From the NCBI GenBank assembly GCA_023404675.1, contig JAEYAW010000028.1:243620-307619 (forward strand): a stretch of 64,000 nucleotides of DNA. The letters are read 5' to 3'. This DNA comes from Pseudomonadota bacterium (GTDB lineage: Bacteria; Pseudomonadota; Alphaproteobacteria; Rhizobiales; Xanthobacteraceae). The position numbers were made by a program, and so were the translations under genes. Below the pieces are notes generated by a model, which made no database searches, was not told where the DNA came from, and saw only the letters and a list, made by a program, of their open reading frames with translations. This document shows, one piece after another, positions 48,537-57,473 of the stretch; the stretch's first letter is position 1, and each line of letters begins with the position of its first letter.

Positions 48537-49538
48537 TTACACCATCATCGGCAGGATGCGGTCCGGGGGCTTGTGGCCGTCGAGGAAAGTGCGGATGTTG
48601 ATCATCACCTTCTCGCCCATCTCGACCCGGCCCTCGATGGTGGCCGAGCCCATGTGCGGCAGCAGCACCACCTTGCCCTGCTTCGCAAGGCGCTGGAGCT
48701 TCGGCGAGATCGCGGGCTCGTTCTCATAGACGTCGAGCCCCGCACCGGCAATGTCGCCGGATTCGATGAGTTTCGTCAGCGTCGCCTCGTCGATGATCTC
48801 GCCGCGCGCGGTGTTGACGATGTAGGCCTCCTTGCGGATCAGCTTCAGCCGTCGTGCCGAGAGCAGATGGAAGGTCGCGGGCGTGTGCGGGCAATTGACC
48901 GAGATGATGTCCATCCGCGCCAGCATCTGGTCGAGGCTGTCCCAGTAGGTGGCGCCGAGCGCCTCCTCGATCTGCGGCGCGACCGGCTTGCGGTTGTGAT
49001 AGTGGATCTGCAGCCCGAAGGCGCTCGCGCGCCGGGCCAGCGCCTGGCCGATCCGCCCCATGCCGACGATGCCGAGCCGCTTGCCGCCCAGCCGGTGGCC
49101 GAGCATCCAGGTCGGCGACCAGCCCGGCCAGTCGCGGCCGTCGGACATGATCGCCGCGCCCTCCATCATCCGCCGCGGCACCGCGAGGATGAGCGCCATG
49201 GTCATGTCGGCGGTGTCCTCGGTGAGCACCTTCGGCGTATTGGTCACCGTGATGCCCCGCGCGTAGGCCGCCTTCACGTCGATGTTGTCGACGCCGTTGC
49301 CGAAATTGGCGATCAGCTTCAGCTTCACCTCGCTCTGGTCGAGAATCTGCGCGTTCACCTCGTCGGTGACGGTCGGCACCAGCACGTCGGCGGTGCGCAC
49401 GGCTTCCGCCAGTTCGTCGGCGCTCATCGGCCGGTCGTCGAGATTGAGGCGCGTGTCGAACAGTTCGCGCATGCGCGTCTCGATGCTGTCCGGCAGCTTG
49501 CGCGTGACGACCACCAGAGGTTTTTTTCGCACCGACAT
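48537..49538 (-). CDS. D-2-hydroxyacid dehydrogenase (glyoxylate/hydroxypyruvate reductase type)
   Basis: NAD(P)H-dependent reductase of 333 residues. The nucleotide motif is GIVGMGRIGQALARRASAFG. Catalytic residues are in NTARGEIIDE (Arg), DVYENEP (Glu) and LLPHMGSAT (His), with the substrate loop NFGNGVDNIDV. The closest pattern is glyoxylate reductase, but hydroxypyruvate or related acids are possible. I chose ATG 49538 (MSVRKKPLVVVTRKLP). It is divergent from the SH3 gene with 220 bases between. Confidence 0.9.
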   Translation of the reverse strand: MSVRKKPLVVVTRKLPDSIETRMRELFDTRLNLDDRPMSADELAEAVRTADVLVPTVTDEVNAQILDQSEVKLKLIANFGNGVDNIDVKAAYARGITVTNTPKVLTEDTADMTMALILAVPRRMMEGAAIMSDGRDWPGWSPTWMLGHRLGGKRLGIVGMGRIGQALARRASAFGLQIHYHNRKPVAPQIEEALGATYWDSLDQMLARMDIISVNCPHTPATFHLLSARRLKLIRKEAYIVNTARGEIIDEATLTKLIESGDIAGAGLDVYENEPAISPKLQRLAKQGKVVLLPHMGSATIEGRVEMGEKVMINIRTFLDGHKPPDRILPMMV

Positions 49539-49758
49539 TGTTCGCCCTCGCGGCCTGCTGCGCCGTTTAGCCGTCTTTAACCAGGCTCGCCGACACTGCG
49601 GCTTCCGCGCCGGTCTCGAAGACGCTCCGGGTTTGTGATGGCGGTCCTCTCTAGCAGAAGGTCCGGCCAACACAAGGACTTGAGGCCCGCCTTAAGGCCG
49701 TGCGCCGGCTGCTGCATCGCAGCGCGTTGGGGTTCGCAGGTTCCGGGAAAGTGATGTG

Positions 49759-50286
49759 ATGGCGTTGAAGCAAGTCGGTTGGGCAGTCGCGCTGGCAATG
49801 GTTGCGATCGCCGGGCTTCCCCAGTCGGGATGGTCGCGCGACATGCCCGCAGGTCCGGTGAGCGGCCTGCCGATTCCCCGCTTCGTCAGCCTGAAATCCG
49901 ACCACGTCAATGTTCGCGCCGGTCCCACCAAGGACAACGACGTGGCCTGGGTTTACACCCGCTCGGGCCTGCCCGTGGAGGTCACCGCCGAGTTCGAGAA
50001 CTGGCGGCGGGTTCGCGATTCCGAAGGCGCCGAGGGCTGGGTCTATCATTCGCTGCTGTCGGGCCGGCGCACCGCCGTCGTGACGCTGAAGGACAAGGAC
50101 GGGCTTGTCGCGCTGCATGATCGCGCCGATGGCGACAGCGCCGTGGCGGCGCGGCTGGAGGCTGGCGTCGTGGCGCAGGTCAGGCGCTGCAACGACAGCT
50201 GGTGCCGGATCGTCGGTTCGGGATTCGATGGCTGGATCGAGAAGCAGCGCCTGTGGGGCGTTTATCCCGACGAGAAGGTCAACTGA
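49759..50286 (+). CDS. Secreted bacterial SH3-domain protein
   Basis: A 175-residue protein with signal peptide MALKQVGWAVALAMVAIAGL. The first SH3 unit (FVSLKSDHVNVRAGPTKDND, EFENWRRVRDSEGAEGWVYH) and a second, weaker unit (GVVAQVRRCNDSWCRIVG) end in DGWIEKQRLWGVYPDE. Such proteins bind the cell wall or peptides in the periplasm. Family architecture matches the SH3 proteins widespread in Rhizobiales. The start is ATG 49759, with a GTG directly before it. It is convergent with irr. Confidence 0.88.
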   Translation: MALKQVGWAVALAMVAIAGLPQSGWSRDMPAGPVSGLPIPRFVSLKSDHVNVRAGPTKDNDVAWVYTRSGLPVEVTAEFENWRRVRDSEGAEGWVYHSLLSGRRTAVVTLKDKDGLVALHDRADGDSAVAARLEAGVVAQVRRCNDSWCRIVGSGFDGWIEKQRLWGVYPDEKVN

Positions 50287-50340
50287 GCAGACTCGCGTTC
50301 TGCCGCGTGTCAGCACCGCCGGCCGTCGCGGTTCGCAAAC

Positions 50341-50366
50341 GCGCGCATATCAACGCGCGCATATCA
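50341..50366. repeat. Tandem 12-base direct repeat
   Basis: GCGCGCATATCA occurs at 50341-50352 and 50355-50366, period 14, between the SH3 gene and the irr terminator. Function not evident. Confidence 0.6.
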
Positions 50367-50421
50367 GTGTCCGAGCCCGGTGAATCGACAGACGCGCGGC
50401 AGCGGGCGCACGAAAGCGGAC

Positions 50422-50453
50422 AAAATAAAAACCCGGCCGAAGAAGCCGGGTTT
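50422..50453 (-). terminator. Rho-independent terminator of irr
   Basis: Stem AAACCCGGC (50429-50437) / GCCGGGTTT (50445-50453) with a seven-base loop; on the reverse strand it is followed by a U-rich run (from AAAATAAAA at 50422-50430). It lies 40 bases after the irr stop. Confidence 0.88.
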
Positions 50454-50492
50454 CATTTGTGCGCCAACCGCTTTTGCGGCGATGCCGCGGCC

Positions 50493-50975
50493 TCAGCGCT
50501 TCTTGCGCAGGCGGACCACCATGTCGATACGGGCGATCTCGTACCCCTCCGGCACCTCCGGTACCGAATGGAGCTGGAGATTGGTATCCGGGATGTCCAC
50601 CAGCTCGTGCGAGCCTTCGATATAGAAGTGGTGATGCGAGCTGACGTTGGTATCGAAATAGGTCTTGGTGCCGTCGACGCTCACCTGACGCAACAGGCCG
50701 GCATCCGTCAGCTGGTTGAGCGTGTTGTAGACGGTCGCCAGCGACACCGGGACCTTGGCCTTGGTGGCTTCCTCGTAGAGCATTTCCGCCGTCAGATGGC
50801 GGCCGCCCTTGCTGAACAACAGCCAGCCAAGCGCCATGCGCTGCCGGGTCGGGCGCAGGCCCACCGACGTCAGCATCTCGTTGACGTCGTGCCACGGGCA
50901 TCCGGTCAGCAACGCCTGCCGGTTTGCCGCAAAAATCTCGGCCTCGGCAACTTCCAGCTCGCGCGAATCAGTCAT
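50493..50975 (-). CDS. irr: Iron response regulator Irr (Fur family)
   Basis: Global regulator of iron and heme genes in Rhizobiales. It is active when iron is low and, in Bradyrhizobium, degraded on binding heme. The N-terminal heme regulatory motif GCPWHD (C26-P27) is present, with the second heme site HHH at 114-116. The Fur winged helix includes LRPTRQRMALGWLLF and VSLATVYNTLNQLTDAGLLR. The length is 160 residues from ATG 50975. It is divergent from fabA, the arrangement seen in other Rhizobiales. The GCPWHD form predicts heme-dependent degradation like that of Bradyrhizobium. Confidence 0.95.
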   Translation of the reverse strand: MTDSRELEVAEAEIFAANRQALLTGCPWHDVNEMLTSVGLRPTRQRMALGWLLFSKGGRHLTAEMLYEEATKAKVPVSLATVYNTLNQLTDAGLLRQVSVDGTKTYFDTNVSSHHHFYIEGSHELVDIPDTNLQLHSVPEVPEGYEIARIDMVVRLRKKR

Positions 50976-51258
50976 ACCGATGCAGGCAAACGCCCACCCT
51001 TGTTCCAACTCAACCAGCGGCAACTATAGGAATTTAGCGATTCAGATGCAAGCGTTTCGCAACTGATTGACCTCGCAGGGCAGGCCCCATGCGCTCCGCG
51101 CAATGGTCCTTCGCCGCTTTGCCCCCGATTCCGCCTATGGTAAGCAACTTCGCCCCGGGACGGGGTATTGATCGGTTCAAGGCTGCAGCCATTCCGGCTG
51201 CGGCTGCCACAGGCTGCCTGCAGGGCAGCAATCCAGTTCTCCGGAGGGTCAGGCGGAA

Positions 51259-51789
51259 ATGCAGGTGCGGCAAAGCAGCTACGAGTACGAGGACCTGCTG
51301 GCCTGCGGCCGCGGCGAAATGTTCGGACCTGGCAACGCCCAGCTCCCGCTGCCTCCCATGCTGATGTTCGACCGGATCAGCGAGATCACCGAGACCGGCG
51401 GCGAGTTCGGCAAGGGCGTGGTTCATGCCGAACTCGAAGTGAAGCCGGACCTGTGGTTTTTCGGCTGTCATTTCAAGGGTGATCCGGTGATGCCGGGCTG
51501 CCTCGGGCTCGATGCGCTGTGGCAGATGGTCGGCTTTTTTCTCGGCTGGACCGGCGGCGAGGGGCGCGGACGCGCGCTCGGCCTGTCCGAGCTGAAATTT
51601 TCGGGACAAGTGCTGCCCAATATCAGAAAGGTCGTCTACCACGTCGACATGAAGCGCGTGATGCGCTCCAAGCTGGTGCTTGGGATCGCCGACGGATGGC
51701 TTTCGGCCGATGACGTGATTATCTACCGGGCCAAGGATCTGAAGGTTGGCCTGTTCCGGCAGGATGCGCCGTTGACGGCGGGAACCTGA
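51259..51789 (+). CDS. fabA: 3-hydroxydecanoyl-ACP dehydratase / isomerase
   Basis: Introduces the cis double bond in anaerobic unsaturated fatty-acid synthesis. Active-site H71 lies in GCHFKGDPVMPGCLGLDALW with D85. Length is 176 residues, standard. Start MQVRQSSYEYEDLLACGRGE. First gene of fabA-fabB-fabI; 113 bases before fabB. Confidence 0.96.
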   Translation: MQVRQSSYEYEDLLACGRGEMFGPGNAQLPLPPMLMFDRISEITETGGEFGKGVVHAELEVKPDLWFFGCHFKGDPVMPGCLGLDALWQMVGFFLGWTGGEGRGRALGLSELKFSGQVLPNIRKVVYHVDMKRVMRSKLVLGIADGWLSADDVIIYRAKDLKVGLFRQDAPLTAGT

Positions 51790-51902
51790 TCCTCGCGACG
51801 AGCGACAGAGCATCTTGGAAGATTGAGCGGCCGCGTCAGCCGGGCGCGACGCAACGGGAAAGGCCAGACCATCATGAAGGCAGTGGGCATGGGGCAGGGC
51901 TC

Positions 51903-53126
51903 ATGAGGCGTGTTGTCGTCACGGGTATGGGTGTTGTCTCCTCGATCGGAAACAACACACAGGAAGTGCTGGGCAGCCTGCACGAGGCGAAATCCGGCAT
52001 CACGCGGATCGAGAAATATGCCGAGCTGGGTTTCCGCTCCCATGTGGGCGGTGCGCCAACGCTGAACCCCGCCGAGATCGTCGATCGCCGCGCGATGCGC
52101 TTCCTCGCGGAAGGTGCGGCGTGGAATCACGTCGCCCTGGAGCAGGCCATCCGCGATGCGGGTCTGGAGGAGAAAGACATCTCCAGCGAGCGCACGGGCA
52201 TCGTGATGGGGTCGGGTGGTCCTTCGACCCGTACCATCGTCGAGTCTGCCGACATCACCCGGACCAAAGGCCCCAAGCGCGTCGGCCCGTTCGCGGTGCC
52301 CAAGGCGATGTCGTCCTCGCCTTCCGCGACGCTGTCGACGTGGTTCAAGATCAAGGGCCTCAGCTATTCGATCTCGTCGGCCTGCGCGACCTCCAACCAC
52401 TGCATCGGCAACGCCTATGAGATCATCCAGATGGGCAAGCAGGATGTGATGTTCGCGGGCGGTTGCGAGGAGTTCGACTGGACGCTCTCGGTGCTGTTCG
52501 ACGCCATGGGCGCGCTGTCCTCGAAGTACAACGATACGCCCGCCAAGGCCTCCCGCGCTTACGACGTGAACCGCGACGGCTTTGTCATTTCCGCCGGTGC
52601 GGGCGTGCTGGTGCTCGAAGAGCTTGAACATGCCAGGGCGCGCGGCGCGCGGATCTATGGCGAGGTGGTCGGCTACGGCGCCACCTCCGACGGCGTCGAC
52701 ATGGTTGCGCCGTCGGGCGAGGGGGCGGCCCGCTGCATGCGCATGGCGATGAGCACCGTGAAGGGCAAGATCGACTATATCAATCCGCACGCGACCTCGA
52801 CGCCGGTCGGCGATCTCGCCGAGATGAACGCGATCCGCGAGGTGTTCGGCACGGGCGAGGCCTGCCCGCCGATCGCGGCGACCAAGTCGCTGACCGGACA
52901 TTCGCAGGGCGCGACCGGCGTGCACGAGTGCATCTACTCGCTGCTGATGATGAACAACGGCTTCATCTGCGAGAGCGCCAATATCGAGGAGCTGGATCCG
53001 GCGTTCGCCGACATGCCGATCGTGCGCAAGCGCATCGACAATGCGAAGCTGAGCACGGTGCTGTCCAACTCTTTCGGCTTCGGCGGCACCAATGCGACGC
53101 TGGTGTTTCAGCGGCTGGACGCCTGA
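51903..53126 (+). CDS. fabB: 3-oxoacyl-ACP synthase I
   Basis: Condensing enzyme that elongates the unsaturated acyl chain made by FabA. The Cys-His-His triad is C161 (SSACATSNH), H296 (NPHATSTPVGD) and H333 (KSLTGHSQGATG). Starts MRRVVVTGMGVVSSIGNN; 407 residues. The 209-base gap to fabI has no gene. Confidence 0.96.
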   Translation: MRRVVVTGMGVVSSIGNNTQEVLGSLHEAKSGITRIEKYAELGFRSHVGGAPTLNPAEIVDRRAMRFLAEGAAWNHVALEQAIRDAGLEEKDISSERTGIVMGSGGPSTRTIVESADITRTKGPKRVGPFAVPKAMSSSPSATLSTWFKIKGLSYSISSACATSNHCIGNAYEIIQMGKQDVMFAGGCEEFDWTLSVLFDAMGALSSKYNDTPAKASRAYDVNRDGFVISAGAGVLVLEELEHARARGARIYGEVVGYGATSDGVDMVAPSGEGAARCMRMAMSTVKGKIDYINPHATSTPVGDLAEMNAIREVFGTGEACPPIAATKSLTGHSQGATGVHECIYSLLMMNNGFICESANIEELDPAFADMPIVRKRIDNAKLSTVLSNSFGFGGTNATLVFQRLDA

Positions 53127-53335
53127 GCTGGTGCGCGCTGCTGTCGCGCAGCACGCAGACTGTCACGTTGGCGAAGCAATCCGCGATCACAAGAACCCGA
53201 TGACCCCGCGCGTTGTCACTGAAGGCGGCCTGTACCGGACAACGGCACTGGCCGCGATGACGCGTCGGCGGTTGGTCGCACCACCTCTTTCCCTCTCCCC
53301 GCTCGCGGGACGAGGCATTCCAGGACGAATTGATC

Positions 53336-54136
53336 ATGACTAAGCTGATGCAGGGCAAGCGCGGGCTCATCATGGGCGTCGCCAACGATCACTCCATCGC
53401 ATGGGGAATCGCACAGACCCTCGCCGAGCATGGCGCCGAGCTTGCCTTTACCTACCAGGGCGACGCGCTGGCCCGCCGCGTCAAGCCGCTGGCGCAGTCG
53501 CTCGGCTCCGAACTGGTGCTGCCCTGCGACGTGGAAGATATCGCCAGCGTGGACGCCGTGTTCGCTGCGCTGAAGGAGACATGGGGTACGCTGGATTTTC
53601 TCGTTCACGCGGTCGCTTTCTCCGACAAGAACGAACTGAAGGGCCGCTTCGCCGACACCTCGCGCGACAATTTCTCGCGCACCATGGTGATCTCCTGCTT
53701 CTCCTTCGTGGAGGCGGCCAAGCGGGCGGCGGCGATGATGCCAGAGAGCGGCGGATCGATGATCACGCTGACCTTCGGCGGCGCGACCCGTGTGATGCCG
53801 AATTATAATGTCATGGGCGTCGCCAAGGCGGCGCTGGAAGCGGCCACCCGCTACCTCGCCTTCGACTTCGGCCGCCAGAACATCCGCGTCAATGCGATCT
53901 CGGCGGGGCCGGTGCGCACGCTGGCGGGCTCCGGCATCGGCGACGCGCGCGCGATGTTCTCGTTCCAGCAGAAACACTCGCCGCTTGGCCGCGGCGTGAC
54001 GCTGCCCGAACTCGGCGGCACCGCCTTGTATTTTCTCTCCGAGCTGTCCGGCGGCGTCACCGGCGAAGTCCATTTCGTGGACTCCGGCTACAACATCATT
54101 TCGATGCCGCGTCCGGAAGAGCTGAAGGGCGAGTAG
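53336..54136 (+). CDS. fabI: Enoyl-ACP reductase (NADH)
   Basis: Last step of each fatty-acid elongation cycle and the target of triclosan in many bacteria. The SDR fold begins MTKLMQGKRGLIMGVANDHS. Catalytic Y157 and K164 are in PNYNVMGVAKAALEA. The outer tyrosine of E. coli FabI (Tyr146) is replaced by F147 in TLTFGG, as I recall for several alphaproteobacterial homologues. Length 266 residues from ATG 53336. Its last 41 bases overlap the convergent GST gene. Confidence 0.94.
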   Translation: MTKLMQGKRGLIMGVANDHSIAWGIAQTLAEHGAELAFTYQGDALARRVKPLAQSLGSELVLPCDVEDIASVDAVFAALKETWGTLDFLVHAVAFSDKNELKGRFADTSRDNFSRTMVISCFSFVEAAKRAAAMMPESGGSMITLTFGGATRVMPNYNVMGVAKAALEAATRYLAFDFGRQNIRVNAISAGPVRTLAGSGIGDARAMFSFQQKHSPLGRGVTLPELGGTALYFLSELSGGVTGEVHFVDSGYNIISMPRPEELKGE

Positions 54137-54737
54137 CCCCTAAGCCCATCGTGAGCTGCATCGCGCGCTGGAACGCGGGGCGCGCGGCGCAGCGGTCGAG
54201 ATAGGGGCCGAAATTCGGCCGGTCTGGCAGCATCCTGAACTGCCGCACCGCGAAATTCAGCCCTGAGCCGATGGCGATGTCGGCTGCGGAAAAATCCTCG
54301 CCGAGCAGCCACGGGCCACTCGCCAGCGCGCCGTTGAGAACGTCGAGCACGCGATCGCTGCTGCCCCACCCGGCGGCGGTCTCATTCATGTCCAGCTTGG
54401 TATAAGCCTGCGTCATCGCAGGCTCGATGCAGCTCGGCGCGAAGAACAGCCATTGCAGATAGCGCGCGCGGCGCGGATCGCCGATCGGTGGCGCGATCTT
54501 CGCCTGCGGCCGCGTGTCCGCCACATAGGTGCAGATCGCCGCAACTTCGGCCATCACCGCTTCGCCATCCTTGAGCGCCGGCACCTTGCCCATCGGATTG
54601 ATCGCCAGATAATCCGGCTGCTTGTTCGCGTCTTTGGTGATGTCCACCAGCACACGCTCGTAAGGTTCGCCGACCTCTTCCATCAGCCAGAGCGTGGCGA
54701 AGGAGCGCGTGCGCGGCGCCCAGTAGAGCTGCATCAT
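54096..54737 (-). CDS. Glutathione S-transferase family protein
   Basis: A 214-residue protein with a thioredoxin-like N-domain (MMQLYWAPRTRSFATLWLME, NPMGKVPALKDGEAVMAEVA, where VPALKDG holds the cis-proline and the MAE the glutathione contact) and an all-helical C-domain (GEDFSAADIAIGSGLNFAV). The substrate is unknown. The 3' end overlaps fabI by 41 bases on the opposite strand, so transcripts from both would be antisense there. I chose ATG 54737; ATG 54734 is the next codon. Confidence 0.88.
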   Translation of the reverse strand: MMQLYWAPRTRSFATLWLMEEVGEPYERVLVDITKDANKQPDYLAINPMGKVPALKDGEAVMAEVAAICTYVADTRPQAKIAPPIGDPRRARYLQWLFFAPSCIEPAMTQAYTKLDMNETAAGWGSSDRVLDVLNGALASGPWLLGEDFSAADIAIGSGLNFAVRQFRMLPDRPNFGPYLDRCAARPAFQRAMQLTMGLGATRPSALPDAASK

Positions 54738-54893
54738 TCTGAAGGTTCCTGTTGTCGCCGAGAGGTGCGGCGACTCAACGATACGCACCAGGCTGCATCA
54801 TGACCGATCTAAAATCCGGTGGGCGCGAATGTCATCAGCCGACGCTTCTACTGTCTTTTTTGTCACCGCTCGGCGAATTTCGGCTGTATGGGC

Positions 54894-55025
54894 ATGTTTG
54901 CGGGCGCGGATATGCCGGCGTCCAGCGCGAAGACCCGTGAAATTCTCGGCTGGCAACCCACCGGCCCCGACCTGATCGCCGATCTCGGCGCAATGGATTG
55001 CGCGGTCGTTCCCATGCCGGCGTGA
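54894..55025 (+). pseudogene. C-terminal remnant of an SDR/NAD-dependent epimerase-type protein
   Basis: The frame reads FAGADMPASSAKTREILGW followed by QPTGPDLIADLGAM, which matches the end of short-chain dehydrogenase/epimerase-like oxidoreductases (family ending of the type PASSAxTRExLGWxPTGPxLIxDL). The Rossmann N-terminus is missing: upstream sequence to 54738 shows no matching frame. I take it as a decayed gene between the GST and the hydrolase. An ATG at 54819 makes a 68-codon ORF, but its first part is not family-like. Confidence 0.6.
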
Positions 55026-55049
55026 GGCGCATGCGGGGCGTCGCGGCAA

Positions 55050-56261
55050 TCAGTTCGCGTCGAACCAGGTCTTCCATTGCGGCACCGCGGTGGCGAAGGT
55101 GCCGCGATGGTCGGTCGCGCCGGTGGAGAGCGCCTCCACGGCGGTGTTGCCGCTGCCGATCGCGCGCTGATAGGTCATCGCCAGCCGGCCGAGTCCCTCG
55201 CTGATGACCTCGTCTTTCCCGCCGTAATAGTTGCGCACCGGCGTGCGGATGATCCAGCGATAGGCCTGCGTCTGCGCCGCGATCTTTCCGTAAGCGGATG
55301 CGGCAAAGAACTGCGGATCGAAATAGTCGGCGCGCACCAGCTTGCGCAGATCGGTCGGCACTGCCGCGATGTCGGTCAGCGTGCGTTCATAGAGCTTGCG
55401 CGACACCTCGTACTGGTCGTCGTTGATGACGGAGCGGGCAAGGCCCGGAATGCCGTAGTAATTCTCGTAAGAGAACGCGGTCAGGATGAACAGCGTCGGC
55501 ACCCACGTCGCATCGTTGCTGCGCGGGAAATCGAGAAAGCCGCTGAGGATCACATAGGCGTCCACCGGCGCGCTTGCGGTGGCGGCGGACCGTACTGCGA
55601 CGCCCGCGCTCTCCAGCTTTTCGAGAAACGCCATGGTGACGAAGCCGCCCTGCGACCAGCCGGCGAGATGCAGCCGCGTGGCCGACAGCTTCATGTGCGC
55701 CAGCACCGCGCGACTGGCCATCAGCATATCGAACGTCGCCTGTTGATGGCTCGCCTTCACGATATAACCTTCGGGTTCGGTCGATTGGCCGAGGCCGAAA
55801 TAGTCCGCGCCGGATATGATGTAACCCTGCGCCGCGAACTGCGCGATCATCAGCTTTGTCTCGCCGGACTGATCGGGAAACGACGGCACTTCCTGTTTCC
55901 CATAGACCGTGCCGTGCTGGTACGAGACCATCGGGAAGCTCGTGTCCGCCGTGTCGGGAATGGCGAGCAGTCCGCTCGCCACGGTCGGCCGGTTGCCGCG
56001 CTCGGGAATCACTGAATTGTAGGTCACGTGATAGAGCCGCACCGCGTTGCGCGCCGGCGTGTAATTGATGGAGACGCCGAAAAATTTCGGCGCGTCGCTC
56101 TGCAGGATTTCGTTCAGATGATCGATGTCCCAGCGCCCGATCAGGCGATACTGCACGCCCGACGAGACTTGCACCTGTACCGAGTCCTGCGCATGCGCGG
56201 CTGGCGCAATCGCGATCAATGCGAACAGGGTGACGACAAGAATCCGGGCGCGGGGCAGCAT
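55050..56261 (-). CDS. Secreted alpha/beta-hydrolase
   Basis: A 403-residue exported hydrolase. Signal peptide MLPRARILVVTLFALIAIAP ends near AHA-QDS. The nucleophile elbow is AGWSQGGFVTM (S203). GTVYGKQEVPSF may shape the oxyanion region, and the histidine in STGATDHRGTFA near the end completes the triad. The pattern resembles secretory lipases and peptidase-like esterases. The natural substrate is unknown. Confidence 0.83.
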   Translation of the reverse strand: MLPRARILVVTLFALIAIAPAAHAQDSVQVQVSSGVQYRLIGRWDIDHLNEILQSDAPKFFGVSINYTPARNAVRLYHVTYNSVIPERGNRPTVASGLLAIPDTADTSFPMVSYQHGTVYGKQEVPSFPDQSGETKLMIAQFAAQGYIISGADYFGLGQSTEPEGYIVKASHQQATFDMLMASRAVLAHMKLSATRLHLAGWSQGGFVTMAFLEKLESAGVAVRSAATASAPVDAYVILSGFLDFPRSNDATWVPTLFILTAFSYENYYGIPGLARSVINDDQYEVSRKLYERTLTDIAAVPTDLRKLVRADYFDPQFFAASAYGKIAAQTQAYRWIIRTPVRNYYGGKDEVISEGLGRLAMTYQRAIGSGNTAVEALSTGATDHRGTFATAVPQWKTWFDAN

Positions 56262-56406
56262 GGTTCAGTCCTGTGCAGCAAAGAATGGGCGCACGGATCT
56301 TGGCAGCGACATCTTAACAAATGGCCGGGCATCGCTATTTGAAGAACGGCGTTCCGGAGAACGCTTGCGGCCCGGTCATTTCATGGCGCGGATTCTGAAG
56401 TCGCCG

Positions 56407-57141
56407 TCAGATCGTCAGCGTGCCGGCCTTCGCGGCGGCGTAGCGCTCGGCGACCTTCGGCCAGTTCACGATGTTCCACCATGCCTTGAGGTAGTCCGGC
56501 CGGCGGTTCTGATACTTCAGATAATAGGCGTGCTCCCACACGTCATTGCCGAACAGCACGCGCCGCCCGTCCATCAGCGGCGTGTCCTGATTGGGCCGGC
56601 TCTCCAGCGCAAGCTGGCCGTCCTTCGTCACCGTGACGAAGACCCAGCCCGAGCCGAACACGCGCCCGCCCGCGGCGTTGAAATCGGTCTGCAGTTTCTC
56701 GAGGCCGCCGAGGTCGCGGGTGATGGCGGCAGCGAGGTCGCCGTCAGGTTTGCCCGGCGTCGATCCCATGATCTCCCAGAACATCGAATGATTGGCATGG
56801 CCGCCGAGATTGTTGCGAACGGTGGTGCGGATGCTCTCGGGCACGCTGGCGAGGTTCGCGAGAATCTCGTGGATCGGCTTCTCGGCGAACTGCGGGTGAT
56901 CCTTCGCCGCCGCGTTGGCGTTGTTGACATAGGCGGCGTGGTGCCTGTCGTGATGCAGCTCCATGGTCTGGGCGTCGATATGCGGCTCCAGCGCGTTGAA
57001 CGCGTAAGGCAGCGGCGGCAGCTTGAACGGGCCGCCCGGGCTTTGCGCAAACACGGCACGGGACGAGACGCCGGGCAGGGTGCTTGCGGCGGCAAGACTT
57101 CCGGCGGCAATCATCAGATGGCGGCGAGACAGAGTTGGCAT
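56407..57141 (-). CDS. Tat-exported superoxide dismutase (Mn/Fe family)
   Basis: Dismutes superoxide, here in the periplasm. The N-terminus MPTLSRRHLMIAAGSLAAAS is a twin-arginine signal. Metal ligands are H63 (MELHHDRHH), H118 (GGHANHSMFW), D200 and H204 (DVWEHAYYLKY). The NQDTPL segment carries the second-sphere glutamine typical of manganese-type enzymes. The length of 244 residues includes about 32 for the signal. I chose ATG 57141, which starts exactly at the Tat motif; ATG 57186 would add 15 residues. Folding with metal before export is implied by the Tat route. Confidence 0.92.
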   Translation of the reverse strand: MPTLSRRHLMIAAGSLAAASTLPGVSSRAVFAQSPGGPFKLPPLPYAFNALEPHIDAQTMELHHDRHHAAYVNNANAAAKDHPQFAEKPIHEILANLASVPESIRTTVRNNLGGHANHSMFWEIMGSTPGKPDGDLAAAITRDLGGLEKLQTDFNAAGGRVFGSGWVFVTVTKDGQLALESRPNQDTPLMDGRRVLFGNDVWEHAYYLKYQNRRPDYLKAWWNIVNWPKVAERYAAAKAGTLTI

Positions 57142-57205
57142 GGACGTTCTCCCGGCTTGGTGAAGCAGTTGACTTATAGTCTTCATTCCGACGAGCCCGG
57201 TTCGC

Positions 57206-57315
57206 CGTCATCCCGAGATGCAAGCGATTCTGACCGCGGGCCTCGAAGGATGACAGGTTCGGTTTGGCCGTCGCCCTTCGAGGCCATTGCTGCGCAACAG
57301 CGGCTCAGGGTGACG
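57206..57315. repeat. Composite intergenic REP-like element
   Basis: GTCATCC (57207) and GGATGAC (57248) bracket CGAGATGCAAGC...GGGCCTCGAA; a second unit CGCCCTTCGAGGCC...CTCAGGGTGACGG follows to 57315. Both are typical of dispersed elements in this family of genomes. The full gap 57142-57473 has no gene. Confidence 0.55.
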
Positions 57316-57414
57316 GAACGGAGTCGGACGTCGGTCAGTTCGGATCAACGCATGGGCTCGCGCAGGTTTCCCGTACGCCGCGCATCAGAGCCGATCCGGA
57401 CGACGGGCGCATGC

Positions 57415-57441
57415 AAAAAGGGCGGCCTTTCGGCCGCCCTT
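57415..57441 (-). terminator. Rho-independent terminator of pnp
   Basis: Stem AAGGGCGGCC (57418-57427) / GGCCGCCCTT (57432-57441), tight TTTC loop; on the reverse strand it ends in a U run from AAAAA (57415-57419). It lies 33 bases after the pnp stop. Confidence 0.9.
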
Positions 57442-57473
57442 TCCGGATTGTGATCGTTTTGGTTAGGGCAGGC

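Noticed and set aside
49562..49582. CtrA-like sequence TTAGCCGTCTTTAACC upstream of the dehydrogenase and SH3 genes
   Set aside because: The first half is TTAG and the spacing is six, so it does not fit TTAA-N7-TTAA.
53127..53335. Possible small gene in the fabB-fabI gap (83-codon forward frame from 53092)
   Set aside because: The frame starts inside fabB, has no ribosome binding site and its translation (RRLVAPPLSLSPLAGRG) looks like non-coding GC-rich sequence.
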